Assembly (NCBI GenBank): GCA_030704615.1
Contig: CM060732.1
Coordinates: forward strand, 26,290,001-26,350,000
DNA length: 60,000 nucleotides
Direction: 5' to 3'
Source: Takakia lepidozioides
Taxonomy: Eukaryota; Streptophyta; Takakiopsida; Takakiales; Takakiaceae
A program made the translations under genes and the position numbers. Of the stretch, positions 46,177 through 57,734 are shown piece by piece. The number at the start of each line of letters is the position of its first letter. The stretch's first letter is position 1. The notes under the pieces are model-generated. The model was not told the DNA's origin, ran no database searches, and saw only the letters and a list, made by a program, of their open reading frames with translations.

Positions 46177-47547
46177 ATGGCGAAGAAGAAGAAGAACAAG
46201 GGAAGGGGCACGGCTATGGATACCTCCACCACCGCTTCTCCTTCAAGTCTGCCTCCCTTTTCAGAAGGTAAGAACTCTACAACTTACCTCTATGCCTTTC
46301 TGCACGCTACTGTGGCTAGTCATATGTGGGATGGGTACAATAGCAGTTGTGAATTGATGGGAATTCGAATTCCTGTGCTCTGATCTCCGTACCGGGCTGT
46401 AGTGGGGCGCTAAGGGCATCGGGGGAGTTCATGCCCTGGTGGTTAGGAACCTCACGACTTGCTTCGGAAGGTCTAGTGTCCCGCGGGAGCATGTACTAAA
46501 GTGGATGTCATTAGCACCTTCGGCTAGGAACAGTCATCCTCTCACTCCCACACGTAGCGCATGCACAAACGTAGAACTTCTAGGCTTTGGAAGCCATTGC
46601 TGGGATGGTGGTACATTTATTGTTCCACTTTGTGTCTGGGCTGACCGTGGTGCCTTGTAATGCTCAAGCCAGTCAGTGCATGCATCTATTTTACCTATTG
46701 ATTGTACAAGAGTTTGCCAAAGAGGGTGTACGGAAGTCCTAACTTCTTATGCAGACTTTGGCTCCTTCCAGATTATGTTTCGTTTACTGGTAACTGGTTC
46801 TTTCAGCTTCTTTAGAGAATGATTCAACCATGTCAGCTTCAGATTTCTGTACAGGTGAATTCGCTTGGACTAGTAGCATGGAAACGGTTGTGGACAGTAA
46901 GGGTCTGTATCTCTATGGCAAGTACATGTGGCTTTCCATCTGAGAGACACATCTTGTTTTATGAGTTGCAGCTATGGATACAACAGAGGTTGCAGTTTCA
47001 AGCAGAGTATCTCAGTCCACGAAATCCACTAGTGGCAGTAAGGGGCTTCAAATCCAAAGGTCAACTTCTCTTTCACCATCTGTCACTGAATGATGTTGGC
47101 AACTCACAGACAGAAGACTGCTACTTCTGGAGAAATGCAAGAGCTTTTTTGTTCAGAATTAAAGATACGCAAAGCTCCCTGAAATCCAGGCAATGGAGTG
47201 TGCAAGTCATTGAGCAAGGGCCTCCAAATTTCTGGATGTGTGTAAGAGAGGGATTGTTGCTGGCAAACCTTGGCTTGCAAGGTTTTGATTGTGTATGAGT
47301 TAACAATGGAATGTTTCCCTCTTTCCTGACCCACAAAAAGGAAGGATAGAAAGAGCAGAAAGTGTCCCTTTTGACAACATGTGCCCACAGGATCATGAAG
47401 AAGGGACCACAAAAACGGAGGGCAGTTAAGATACGCAAGCAAAAGTCTATAGAAAGAGCCCTTCTTGTGATGGACAAGCAGCAGGAGAAGCTTCAGCGCA
47501 CGGAGGTTAAGACAGAGCGAGTCCAGTCTCTGAAGAATTTGTACTAG
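46177..47547 (+). CDS. small lysine/arginine-rich protein, gene model partial
   Basis: Exon 1 (46177-46267) reads MAKKKKNKGRGTAMDTSTTA and ends at SEG/GTAAG in phase 1. In-frame exons follow at 46807-46854 (ASLENDSTMSASDFCT) and 46972-47006 (AMDTTEVAVSSR). The terminal exon, about 47391-47547, encodes KKGPQKRRAVKIRKQKSIER and VQSLKNLY before TAG. I could not resolve the linker exon between 47006 and 47391. One option, about 47110-47190, would need a GC donor. The charge pattern (Lys-rich start, Arg/Lys-rich helical end) suggests a nucleolar or RNA-binding protein. I do not recognise the family by name. Confidence 0.5.
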
Positions 47548-47654
47548 TTAATATATCATCCAGAGATGTACTGCTGACCACTCCCTGTAGATTTGTGGCC
47601 CATTGTAGACACGAATTTTAGATCTCCCAATATGCATGCTCCCAGAGCTGGTTA

Positions 47655-47700
47655 TGAGATAGTGATGACACTGTTTGCCGTAGCCTTTTGGCACACACCG
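47655..47700 (+). repeat. R1 repeat fragment e
   Basis: GTTTGCCGTAGCCTTTTGG is identical over this stretch to the 5' part of copy c (near 42205). The flanks do not continue the match clearly, so this is only a terminal fragment. Confidence 0.5.
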
Positions 47701-48447
47701 AAAGGAACAGTAGAGAGCGAGACATAGGGTTAAGTTATGTGCTAAGCCAGGCTAAAGATAATGAGGGTTTGAGTTACCAAGCTGAAGAACGCACCAGCTT
47801 GCCAGAGTTGTCGAGTCCAATATGTCCACGGATTTTGTATTTTTGCTCATCCCAACAGGCAAGGAGTTGGATTGAGGCTCTAGTCACATACCTATCTGTG
47901 GTCCCACCTCCTGGAGTTCTCCATTTTATGTTTCTGAACAGTCAAAAGTGATGTCAACTCTCCCATTATTTCTTACAGAAAGTTCTGAAGGTGGCTTCCA
48001 TTGGAGAGGCAGACTTGTGATAGAGCAGCATCTCAGGATGGAAGGCGTGTGATGTAGACAACAAACATGACCAAGCCGCATGAGATACAGCATGATTCAG
48101 AGCAAGGATGAAGTTGCAGGGTTCCATAGCCACCAAAGGACCTCAACAACTCACTCCCCATCTCATCATTCATGCCCTGCAACAGCTGCCTCTGTCTAAT
48201 AAACCAATATCACATTCCTGACCCGGCCTGTGCGGCCCCCTCGCGCCCTGCCGCCATCCAGCCTGCCCACTGACGTCGGCGGCCGGGTGCCGGGCGGCCG
48301 GGCAGGGGGCGGCCCCGCGCGGGGCCGGGTCAGGCGCACGCGTCTCGTGCGTGTGATATGAAGACGCACTAGGTTATTAGACAGTGGCCTAAGCATTATG
48401 GATGTTCGATGAACGCTGTGATCGGTAGTCATCCAAAGGCCTCACAA

Positions 48448-48455
48448 TTAGGGTT
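48448..48455 (-). promoter_or_regulatory. telo-box upstream of CWC21
   Basis: TTAGGGTT (complement of AACCCTAA) lies about 180 bases upstream of the CWC21 start codon and just after a CpG-rich block, a plausible core-promoter position. Motif-based only. Confidence 0.35.
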
Positions 48456-48630
48456 CCACACTTACCTTTTACCTGTTACTTTTTACCTCTTGGGTCTCCG
48501 GTGAGGTGGTTGTGGGGGGAGGTTGCCCTGCCTGGGCTCATTCGCATTCTTCAGAGCCTCTCTTCGTTTTCTTGTGTGAGTTCCGGGAGATTTGACATCA
48601 GATTGGTTGGGTGAGTGAGAATTGAGAGTG

Positions 48631-51182
48631 ATGTACAACGGGATAGGGCTAACGACACCGCGAGGGTCGGGCACCAATGGGTACATTCAGACCAACAAAT
48701 TCTTTGTGAAAGCCCGGCCCATCAGATCAGAGCCCCGGGAGTTCCAGAATGGGCAGGGAGCTGGGGGAATTACGAGAAAGGCGAACAAGGAGATCTTGGA
48801 GCATGATCGAAAGAGGCAGATAGAGCTCAAGTTGACAGAACTGGAGGACCAGCTGGTGGATCAGGGATACCCTGACGAGGAGGTCCTTGAGCAAGTGGAG
48901 GCGTTTCGGAAGGTTTTAGAAGCTGCTGTCAACGAGGGTGAGGCTCTTGCTGGTGCCGCTGACTCGACCAGGTACAGTTATTTACTGTCCGCTGAATTTA
49001 TGCATTCCGTTTTTTGGAAAAGTACTCACACGGGGGAGGGGCCGGGGGATCCAGCCATCGGTTGGCCGCATCTTCATTTCATATCGTGGATTGTGTTTGC
49101 AACCAATGTGTCACTGCCTTGGGATCTCCTTTTGCATGCTTGGCAGATCGAGGGTTTAAGTTTTGTGGGATCCGCGTTTAGGCGGAAGAGAACTTATTAA
49201 TGACGTCTAGAACCTTTTCTACAATTGCTGCAATCAGCCAGTGTTTACAAACAAGTGAGAAACAGAGAGAAAGTAAGGTCAGCTTAAAACTAGAGATCGT
49301 TTTGATCCATGTCGAAAGTTGCTGGATAAACCCTAACACGGTGGCTAGAGTCATTGAGCGTTTTCCTTGGAACCGGGTCCTTTACGGCATTTAGAGCATG
49401 GGATACTCCCCCTGGAGCCAGTTGTGGGCTCATCCCTAACTTATAGAGTACAGTCTTATTGGAAATTTAGTGGCTGATGTATGAGCTGGTATCCTGTCAG
49501 ACACCACAATGTTCATTCCAGCACTGTTACTGTAGCGTCCAATTTGTGCACAGATGTGACAGTGTCAGCCATACCTTGCAGAGAAATGGGAAGGTGGAGA
49601 GAGAGAAAGAAGAGACGTATGCCTGAGGCCTTAGTCTCCATGGGATACCAATCCTTCTGGAGCTAGTTTTGGGTTTCCATCCGACCAGGGTACAGTACTC
49701 AGGAGCAGCGGACGCACTAGTTACAGATGGTAGATTGTTCAATCCCTGGTGTCAACAACATATCATACTTTGCGAGGATCATTTCAGCCTTGCTGCTCTA
49801 GCTCCCTCAAACGCGACACATGGGGCTGTACTTGCCCTGCCAGTTACACAGCAGGCTAAACTGGCAGACACGAAAAAGAAAGAAATTCATCATGTCTGCG
49901 GAGTCTCAAAAATAGATGGAATGTACTAAGGAGACATATGCGGCCATAGACCCTGTGCGCAGTTTGGGCGGAACAAGAGGGAACAGACAGCACCTTCACT
50001 GCAGTAGTGGGACTTACCCTGGTAGTATAAACAAATTAGGCTTTCCAGATTTCCTCTAGAAAGCCCTTCACACAAGTATCAATCTGCTGTGTGTGAGCTG
50101 CCCAGCAACTAGACCCCAACCGGGCTAGGGCTTTAGGTGCAGCCTCGAGATTTTGAAAGTGGGTGAACAAGGGGTGCAGTGACTAAGTTCTTGATGGTCC
50201 TGAAGAGGGTTGCTCTCTCATGAGAATACCCCAGACACTGCACATGGAAATTGACAAACCCCTTTCCTCTCTGCATCTGTTTTTTTGTTCATAGGTAGAC
50301 TCCACACAATTTCAGTCTAGTAGTGAGGCTTGGTAGGCCTTTCAGATCATCCTTAATGTCCTCCCCCGCGTCACAAACCGGAAACAAGTTCAGCAAAGTT
50401 TTAGGCCAACTTTGTTTTGTTCAGTTTCTTCGTTCTTCCAACATTGCCTTAGACACTTCAGCCTCCAAGTCAGCTTCATCTAGAGGGTCAGTTGCCTAAT
50501 ATTCAGGTCCTTGAAAATCTCCTCAATCTTTCCCGCCAGGACTTCGCCTGTTGAACAGAACGGTGTTCCTTTCGAAGAAATAGGGTCGATCATCTTAGGG
50601 TATCTGGTATTAGGAATGCGATTCAACTGACCCCACCATCTGACCTTGGGCTCGTCCTGTCGAGAGGTGGTACGCCAAACTTGCCCCAAACAGCCACGTT
50701 AGCTGTTCTAACGCTGACAAGCTCTTTCTCAGCTCCAAAATTGACAGAGATAGTGAGAAGACACATATGGCTGACTCTGTTGGAATTCCTTTTGCAGGGT
50801 GTCAAATACACAAAGCCATCAGGTAGCAGCGCAAAAGGAGAAGAAGATGGAGACCATGAGAGCAGCGTTGGGCCTGGGAGAGGTGAAGGAGGGTGAGGCA
50901 TTTGATCGGGAGCTCCAGGAGCAGCGCAAGCAGGAGCGTATCCAGGTACGTGAGGACAAGGAGCGAGAGCGTCGTGAGAAGCAAGCTGCCATAGAGAAGG
51001 AGAAAAGGCATAAAGAGAAGGAGAAACGCCGGGAGGAGAAGGAGAAGGAAAGAGAGCGCGAAGAGGAGGAGCGGAGGCAGAGAAAAGCTGAGAGGAAAGC
51101 TCGCCGCGAGCAAGATGAAGAGGAACAAAGACAGGAGAAGGCAGCGAGGAAGAAGAAGCACAGGCATCATGACCATCGATGA
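48631..51182 (+). CDS. CWC21: CWC21-type pre-mRNA splicing factor (cwf21 domain)
   Basis: Two exons, 48631-48971 and 50798-51182, join in phase 2 to 241 residues. I chose the ATG at 48631, since MYNGIGLTTPRGSGTNGYIQ is the conserved N-terminus of CWC21/SRRM2-type proteins. The cwf21 domain follows at about 55-105: NKEILEHDRKRQIELKLTEL, EDQLVDQGYPDEEVLEQV and FRKVL. The C-terminal half is a highly charged Lys/Glu/Arg helix ending in a His/Arg-rich tail (KKKHRHHDHR). CWC21 sits by the 5' splice site in the activated spliceosome, contacting PRP8 and SNU114. The 1.8-kb intron holds R1 copy d. The long antisense ORF over exon 2 is a shadow of the charged repeat. Confidence 0.9.
49925..50720 (+). 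repeat. interspersed repeat family R1, copy d (CWC21 intron)
   Basis: It opens near GCGGCCATAGACCCTGTGCG and runs through GAGGGAACAGACAGCACC, CAGTAGTGGGACTTACC, ACACAAGTATCAATCTGC, CAGCCTCGAGATTTTG, GAGAATACCCCAGACAC, CAGATCATCC and CGTCACAAACCGG. It ends near CCACCATCTGACCTTGG and CCAAACAGCCACG. The minus strand has an open frame with KVRWWGQLNRIPNT and LAGKIEEIFKDLN, comparable to copy c. Confidence 0.85.
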
Positions 51183-52399
51183 TACTAATTTGGAGGAGCT
51201 GGAAACCCAGAGTTTTTGTAACATATGCTTTGACTAAATGGCAATCATGGTGGGGGTACCCTAGTAGTTTGATGTTAGGGGTGAACACAGGTTGGCATGC
51301 TGACTCTCAGTACACTTCCTTTGGTATCCTGTACTGTTTGGGTGATACGAACAAGTTTTATGGTGGTAACGCTCCACATTAACCAAAGCAAGGGTGCGTA
51401 TCCATCTTCTGTGATCCGCACTGTTACAACATGAACCACCTTCCGTTGATTGCCAATGAGGACCACATTCATCACTTTACCTTCAGATGTGAACAGCTGT
51501 ATTGTCTCATAAAGTTTGAGCCCTATTTTGTTTGTGATCAAGTTTTCCTAGCCCTGTTGTGAATGTGGTGTATAACTGCAACAGAAGTTCTTATCTGGCA
51601 GTGTTGATACAGCACGATGAACAATTCCAAATAGGAAAAATGATGCCATTACATCTGTTATGAACGATTAACACGGCAGTGTTCATCAATCAAAGAATTT
51701 CCAATGAGGTCGATCTGGTGACATGGTTCTTGTAGGGTGTCTGAAAGCAAGCAAGGTAGGTGTTTGGCACTTTATGAGTTAGAACAAATGCAAATTGTTG
51801 CCAAAGGATCTGCCATTTCAATGTATGGTGCACAACATAAGATTTGAACAGTTTTCAGCCCCAATGTGAAGCCAATAGAGCTCACCAGTTATCCTTCAAG
51901 TTCATGGTTTCCCTGCAGTGCCTCCTAGAGCTCTGTGGACTCCAAAGTGCAGGTGCAAGAATTCTTGTGAATTGCCACTGTGACATACCATTTCCTGACA
52001 TTATGTATATATTTTCTTCCCAGTTGGGGTACACCATGGGGGCCCTGTGTCAATATTGCCACTTTATTTGTCTTTCCATGGCCTGATGGTGACCAAAACT
52101 GTTTTACAATTCCAGCTGTGCTTATCTGCAGCATTTACAGCATTTACATCCCTTTGTCTTTCTAAAGGGTTTGGTACATCCTCATAAACAAAACATGACT
52201 TGAAATTTGATGTCTCAATCTTTCACATCAGTGACCTGTGGGCTACTACTGTTCAGCTACTATAGTCTGTTTTGGGTCAGCACCTTCATTGAAACTTATG
52301 TCCTCTTCCTGTCAGTGCAGTCTACAACAATTACAATAAGATAAATTGGCTTGCAACCTAAATCCCACTTTTAGAGAGGTCTGACTTAATTTGAAAGTC
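51183..52399. other. intergenic interval after CWC21
   Basis: The beginning should be the CWC21 3' UTR. I see no gene, repeat or RNA gene. Confidence 0.55.
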
Positions 52400-53540
52400 G
52401 GAACTGTAAGGATGCCTTGAGCGCCATTTCCAGGCTATCGCTAAACTTTCTTGCAGGTCTGTATACTTGGCTGTCAGTTGAGCTCCTGCTGGATCTTGGC
52501 AGGATTGCTGTATACCTCAGCATAATCACCAGGCCGCCGGACCAAATAGTCTACAGTTATGTTCACCCCAGTGGCTGCCTTGCATGCTTCAACAAACTCC
52601 TTGACTGATCTTCCTGCTTGCCAGCCCCGCATACCCAGCATTTGAGATTCTACTTATCTCTCTGTCTGTCAGTAAGCTAGGAGGATAGTAAATATTTAAG
52701 CTACAAGGAAGGACAGCGAGTTGCACCTTGCCCTGTGCCCACATTGTAGATGCCCACTTTCCGAGGTTTTGCATTGACCATCGCCTTCACATGAGCATCC
52801 ACCAGGTCAGTCACGTGGATGTAGTCACGTATGCATGTGCCATCTGTTGTGTTGGAGTTTGTACCCCTCACCTGCACACAGTAGGCCTCCTATTTGTAAT
52901 CAGGAAGGGAGAAAAACTGGGAATACCAAATCAACCATAAAAGATCCCACGGTTGGAGAAGGCCTAAGCAACCGAACTGCAACTGCCCCTCCTACGCTCT
53001 CCTCTCCTCCTCGCCAGTTCTGTCCAAACTAGATGCAGCCTCTCTCACAACAAGGCTATAACAAAGCAATGTGAAAGGAATGTTCACAAACCCAGCCACC
53101 AAAACACGGTAGGGCTTATTGCAAAACCGATTCATTCTCTTCCCTCAAGTAGTTTCATAGTGAGGCTAGCACCTCTAGCCCAGGAGTTATCCTCGCAGCA
53201 GCATCAAAGCAAGCTCCTGATATGCGCCCATGCTTCCGAAGCTCCGGTCTAGGGGCTTCTCCAAGTCTACCTTTTGGATCTGAGCCGATCACATTGAAGT
53301 ACCTAGAATCCATATTCAAGAGCAGGAGTGTTATATCTGACTGTGAGTCTCACATATAACAGCGAGGAAACCTTAGTATACAAGTTCCAACTTCTATTTT
53401 TGGAAGCACCTCAAGCAAGTGCAAAAGTAATGTGAGAACCCGAACCTCAAGATCATGACGGCCAAATTGGCGGTGTCTGCATAGTCCTTGATTAACTCCT
53501 CTGCCATCTTCTTTGCCTTGCCATATGGGTTTATTGGTAC
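52400..53540 (-). pseudogene. UDP-xylose/UDP-arabinose 4-epimerase, 3' half, frameshifted
   Basis: Four minus-strand exons survive: 53540-53446 ([16 protein letters not shown], containing the YxxxK catalytic pair), 53302-53173 ([20 protein letters not shown]), 52871-52737 ([30 protein letters not shown]) and 52613 to about 52400 ([33 protein letters not shown]). This is the plant UXE/MUR4 family of Golgi UDP-sugar 4-epimerases, which supply UDP-arabinose for cell walls. The N-terminal Rossmann half is missing: upstream of the first exon lies transposon sequence. In the last exon one G is missing where NWTAKYTDL is expected, making an immediate TGA. Splice sites are otherwise intact, so this is a truncated genomic copy, not a processed one. 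Confidence 0.85.
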
Positions 53541-53570
53541 CTAGACACAGTTGTATTAAAGTGCTAAGGT

Positions 53571-54215
53571 TTACTTCAAATAGAAAGCCAAGCAGTCATG
53601 ACTTGGGGAAGTCAAAAGATCTAAACGTAGAAACCACTGCACAAGTCCCTTGGATTCGTCGTTGCCGCCGGCACCATTGCCCAAGAGCAAGTTAGGTAAT
53701 CCTCCATGAATGGTTCCCAGCGCCGTGCCACAAGCTCGCACGAGGAGGCCATCCTGCAGGTCAGGGTGAAGCATCTTCAGGACACGGACCTGATGCTTGC
53801 ATAAGTTTCCCTTCATTGCCCATGGGCACGTGCAACAACCCCAATCGCAATCAGGATTGTAAACAATGTATGTTGTGCCGGGGTGGTTGCTGCTGAGAAC
53901 GTAGGCTGGTTCACCAGGACCCAAGGGAAGAGTAACACTCTCAGCAGGAATGTCTCGTGCCGCAAGTATAGAACTGGATATGTACTTTTCGTGTTTGTCA
54001 TTTCTTATGAACCCGTGGGTCTTCAAATGGATTGCGTACCAGTAATGTGTTAGCACACGGCCAGTGAATTCCCATATAAGCCAGTCCACTCTACGACCAC
54101 TCATCTTGTCTTTCCCCATGACAAGTCTTGCCTTCAGATTTCCATGGTATGCCTCAATGCTTGCGTTTGTGTCTTGGCTCGCATGAGGGACATGGCGGGC
54201 TGCTGTACACCACAT
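53571..54215 (-). CDS. SWIM zinc-finger protein, probably transposase C-terminus
   Basis: The ORF has 214 residues from ATG 54215. It contains SQDTNASIEAYHGNLKARLV, then WLIWEFTGRVLTHYW, and a SWIM zinc finger CDWGCCTC ... GNLCKHQVRVLK (C-x-C-x(n)-C-x-H type) at about 125-150. SWIM fingers end MULE/FAR1-type transposases and related plant proteins, so this may be the 3' end of a Mutator-like element or a host derivative. It begins about 30 bases from the start of the oppositely oriented CACTA transposase, and the presumed catalytic domain is missing. This suggests truncation by the CACTA insertion. Confidence 0.6.
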   Translation of the reverse strand: MWCTAARHVPHASQDTNASIEAYHGNLKARLVMGKDKMSGRRVDWLIWEFTGRVLTHYWYAIHLKTHGFIRNDKHEKYISSSILAARDIPAESVTLPLGPGEPAYVLSSNHPGTTYIVYNPDCDWGCCTCPWAMKGNLCKHQVRVLKMLHPDLQDGLLVRACGTALGTIHGGLPNLLLGNGAGGNDESKGLVQWFLRLDLLTSPSHDCLAFYLK

Positions 54216-54246
54216 TGCTATTTTGGGCTTCCAGTACTGTTAGATT

Positions 54247-57200
54247 TTGCCTAAAGAGAATTCATTGCCAAAAACTCACTATGAAGCAAAAACCATGATT
54301 GCCAAGATGGGATTGCAGTACACCATGATTCATGCCTGTGAGCGTGGTTGTGTACTCTTCCGTGGGGAGTATGAGAATGTAGACATTTGCCCAGTGTGCC
54401 GCAGTTCCCGTTACATTCCAAGTCGTTGAAGTGTGCCCAAGAAAGTATTGCGACACTTCCCTGTCATTCCAAGGTTGAAACGTATGTACCGATGTAAATC
54501 GATCGCTAACCTCATGACATGGCACGACAGACATAAGAGCCAGGATGGGTTGGTTCGACATCCAGCTGATAGCAAAGCATGGAGACACATTGACACCACA
54601 TTTGAGGATTTTGCTGCAGAGCCACGATCTCTTCGATTTGGATTGGCCTTAGACGGTGTAAATCCCTACGGAGCTCAATCCACAAGTTGGAGCACATGGC
54701 CCGTTCTCTTGGTCAATTACAATCTGCCTCCGTGGTTAATGACCAAAAAGTTCTTTGTCATGTTAGCGCTACTGATTCCTGGTAAGGAGTCTGTTACCTC
54801 GGACAACGTAGATGTTTACCTGATGCCCCTAGTGGAAGAGCTACTGGAACTATGGAGAGGGATTGCAGCTCATGATGTTTCCCGTCCTCGTGGTCAACGC
54901 GAATTCACACTGAGGGCAGTGTTGATGTGGTCAATCCATGACTACCCTGCATATGGCTTGCTCTCAGGTCAAGTGACGAAAGGTTATGCTGGTTGTCCAG
55001 CTTGTGGACCCGGGGTGACTTCACAGCAGTTACACACATGTGGAAAAATTGTTTTCCTAGGCCACCGAAGATTTTGGCCCGCAATCATCCATATAGAAGG
55101 TCAAGAATGTTCAATGGCGCTACTGAGCATGGAACTTCTCCAAAAACGCAGACTGGAACACAAATCAAGGAGCTTGCAACAGCTCGCACTGCATGGGTAG
55201 AAAACAGAGGGACGCCAGATAGCAGAACAGACCTAGCAAAAACTCATGGAGTTAAACGATTGTCAATTTTATATGTCTTACCTTATTGGGAGGTAATTCC
55301 TTCATGGCCTTTAAATTGGCTGTGTACATTTTTGCGTTTTCTGTTTAAATTGTGATGAGTAAATGCTCAATTGCTTATGTGTTCATTTTGTAGGGTCTCC
55401 TCATCCGCCACACGTTTGACGCAATGCATTGCGAGAAGAACTTGGCTGAAAATATTATTAAAACTATCTTTGGTGAGAAAGACACATTGAAAGTTCGCCG
55501 TGATTTGGAGCTACTTGGGATGCGCCCGGAATTGTGGCTACAACGTGATCCTGACAGAGCGGATACGTTAATTATGCCTCTTGCCCCTTATGTCCTCACT
55601 GAGGCTGAGTTACAAGTCTTTCTGGAGATTGTGCAGAACTTGAAAGTGCCAACAGGCTACGCATCAGCTTTCAAAAAACATGTGGTAAAGAAGAAGTTGT
55701 CTGGCATGAAATCACATGACTATCATGTGCTCATGCAGCAAATTATACCGCTTGCTATCCATGGGCTCATGCCAAGTGGTCCTCGAAGGGCATTTTGCGA
55801 GTATGTCGTGTATTTAAGAAGTTGTGTGCAAAAGTGGTGAATCCTGTAGAGTATGAGGAATTGAGAACTGAAGCAGTTCTCACTCTGTGTCTTATAGAGA
55901 AGGAGTTCCCATCATCATTTTTTGATGTGATGACACATCTGGTTGTTCACCTAGTGGATGAGTTGTACTTATGTGGGCCCGTAGCATCTCGTTGGATGTA
56001 CCCCATGGAGCGGGCAATGAAAGATATGAAGGGCTACGTAAGAAACATGGCAAGGCCCGAGGGGAGCATGGCAGAAGGATACCAATTTGAAGAAGCATTG
56101 GGTTTTTGCACAGAGTATATGGCAGATTTGATGGAAGTGTACGAAGGGTGTGGGATGCAGATGAGGCAGAATCTGTGGAACGTGAAGTTGTGGAAGGAAG
56201 TTCTAAAGCCCGAAAATTGAATGACCTGTGTGATATTGTACATGAGTACATCATTCAGAACCATCCTCGTCTGTCAGTCATGTTGGGGTAAAAATCTACT
56301 TCATTGACATTCAGATTTCCAAGTTTTAGTCATTTATCATTAGTTGGCATATGGCGTCTTTTCAAATCTCCCACGCCACCTCTGTCAATCTCCTGGCTGA
56401 CCCTCAGATTGTGACAGGATATATGAAGCAGAGTCCACACGGATAGAAGCCAGACGACGCTTGTTTCGTGAGGAGCAAGGGCTGGAAGGCATGAGCAATC
56501 CCACGGCAATTCAGTACCCTCCTGATTTGCATCCTTGTCCTCCATTGCTGTTTGGCTCCCTCAAGGTGTACGGGATCATCTCTCAATTCAATCAGATGGG
56601 CTTGATCCTACAACACGTGAGGAATTACTGGATCTTTCAAGGCCTCCATCATTTACTGCCCTGTCATTCAAGAGTATGACAGCATATGGTAACCATTACA
56701 GGGTTACATCCCCCGGCATGAACACAACAAGTATGGTGTCTTTTGATTGTGGAGTCTCATCTGTTTTCCAGCACCAGCCCATTACCAACAATTCAGGCAA
56801 TGACATGGAGGAACCTACAAGATATGTGGGTCTTATAAGGGAGATTTTGCAAATTGACTATGGCCAAACACAGCCTATAGTGTTTTTGTGTTCGTGGGTA
56901 CGGGCGAGTCGCGTGGGTCGTCAACCTATGTCAATGAAGCAGGATGATGTTGGCTTCACACTTGTCAATTTTAACCGTATGCTTCCACCTTCTGAGCAAC
57001 CTTTTGTGTTTCCTGGCCAGGTTGATCAAGTGTTTTTTTTCTGATTATGTGAAGGAGCCGGGGTGGAAAGTCGTCCTGGAGAAGAGCCCCCGAGCACGTA
57101 GAGTGGTCTGCGACATATCAATTGATAATGATGATGTGGCGGAAGTGGAAGGATTGTTAGCCCCACAAAGACTAGAGGAGACTCTGGTTACTGATGGCCC

Positions 57201-57372
57201 AACATGCAGCCGAGCGGTACCGGTTACTCCAGAGCAGGTGGCCTCCTTGTACCTCCGAGCACCCCGTATATGTGGTGATGATGTTCAGCCAACCCTTGGA
57301 CAAGATCAAGTCTGTGATGAAGACAGTGATACATGTAGTGACCCAGACATAGATGAGGATGATGAAGATTAG
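54247..57372 (+). pseudogene. CACTA (En/Spm) transposase, TNP2-like, decayed
   Basis: The layout follows plant CACTA transposases. A TNP2/Transposase_21 region (54247-55200) has LPKTHYEAKTMIAKMG, HACERGCVLFR, CPVCRSSRY, LRHFPVIPRLKRMY, RHPADSKAWRHID, YGLLSGQVTKGYAGCPACG. A DUF4218-like region (55420-56220) has TFDAMHCEKNLAENII, KSHDYHVLMQQIIPLAI, MTHLVVHLVDELYLCGPV and RWMYPMERAMKDMKGYVRN. A DUF4216-like C-terminus follows (56700-57100). Defects are a TGA near 54427, frame changes near 55070, 55797 and 57040, and no complete N-terminus. Terminal inverted repeats starting CACTA were not found. It is a dead element. Confidence 0.85.
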
Positions 57373-57462
57373 ATATGCGCGATTTGTGCACTCCAGTTAT
57401 AGACCATGCATGATAGTTTAAGGTGGTAACACTCCCTTCGCATTCCCATTAAGATATCATGC

Positions 57463-57720
57463 TTGGACACTGGATTTTATGATCAATTATGGAGTGCTTT
57501 CCTTTCAGCACCCTTTATTCATTTGTTGTTGCAATTGGCTTTGGACCAACCCGTGCTGGTACCATTGCTATGGGTTCTGCCTGCAATGTTTTTTTTGCCA
57601 TGGATTCGGCACACGCCACGAAAGGCCATCCAGACCATCCTCTGGAAATGCTCCAATGTTGTTTCAAACATCTCCACATTGCAATGGATACAACACTGAC
57701 ATTAGATGAGTGAAAGTGAG
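57463..57720 (+). other. unassigned interval after the CACTA transposase
   Basis: GGCCATCCAGACCATCCTCTGGAAATGCTC here (about 57625-57655) recurs near 58105-58135 in diverged form with CCACATTG/CCACATT repeats. It probably belongs to a local duplication or to subterminal repeats of the CACTA element. No gene recognised. Confidence 0.4.
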
Positions 57721-57734
57721 ACTAGACCTCCAGC

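Larger units (their letters stand above)
47548..48630. other. intergenic interval before CWC21
   Basis: Near 47655-47700 a fragment, CTGTTTGCCGTAGCCTTTTGG, matches the start of the R1 repeat. A very GC-rich, CpG-rich block is at about 48220-48330. A reversed telo-box is at 48448-48455. No gene recognised. Confidence 0.55.

Noticed and set aside
46430-46620. Second SINE
   Set aside because: An A-box-like TGGTGGTTAGGAA is present, but no B box at proper spacing and no tail were found, so it is not listed as a feature.
50802-51224. 140-residue leucine-rich minus-strand ORF resembling a membrane protein
   Set aside because: It is antisense to the Lys/Glu/Arg repeat of CWC21, because GAG/AAG codons read as leucine-rich on the other strand.
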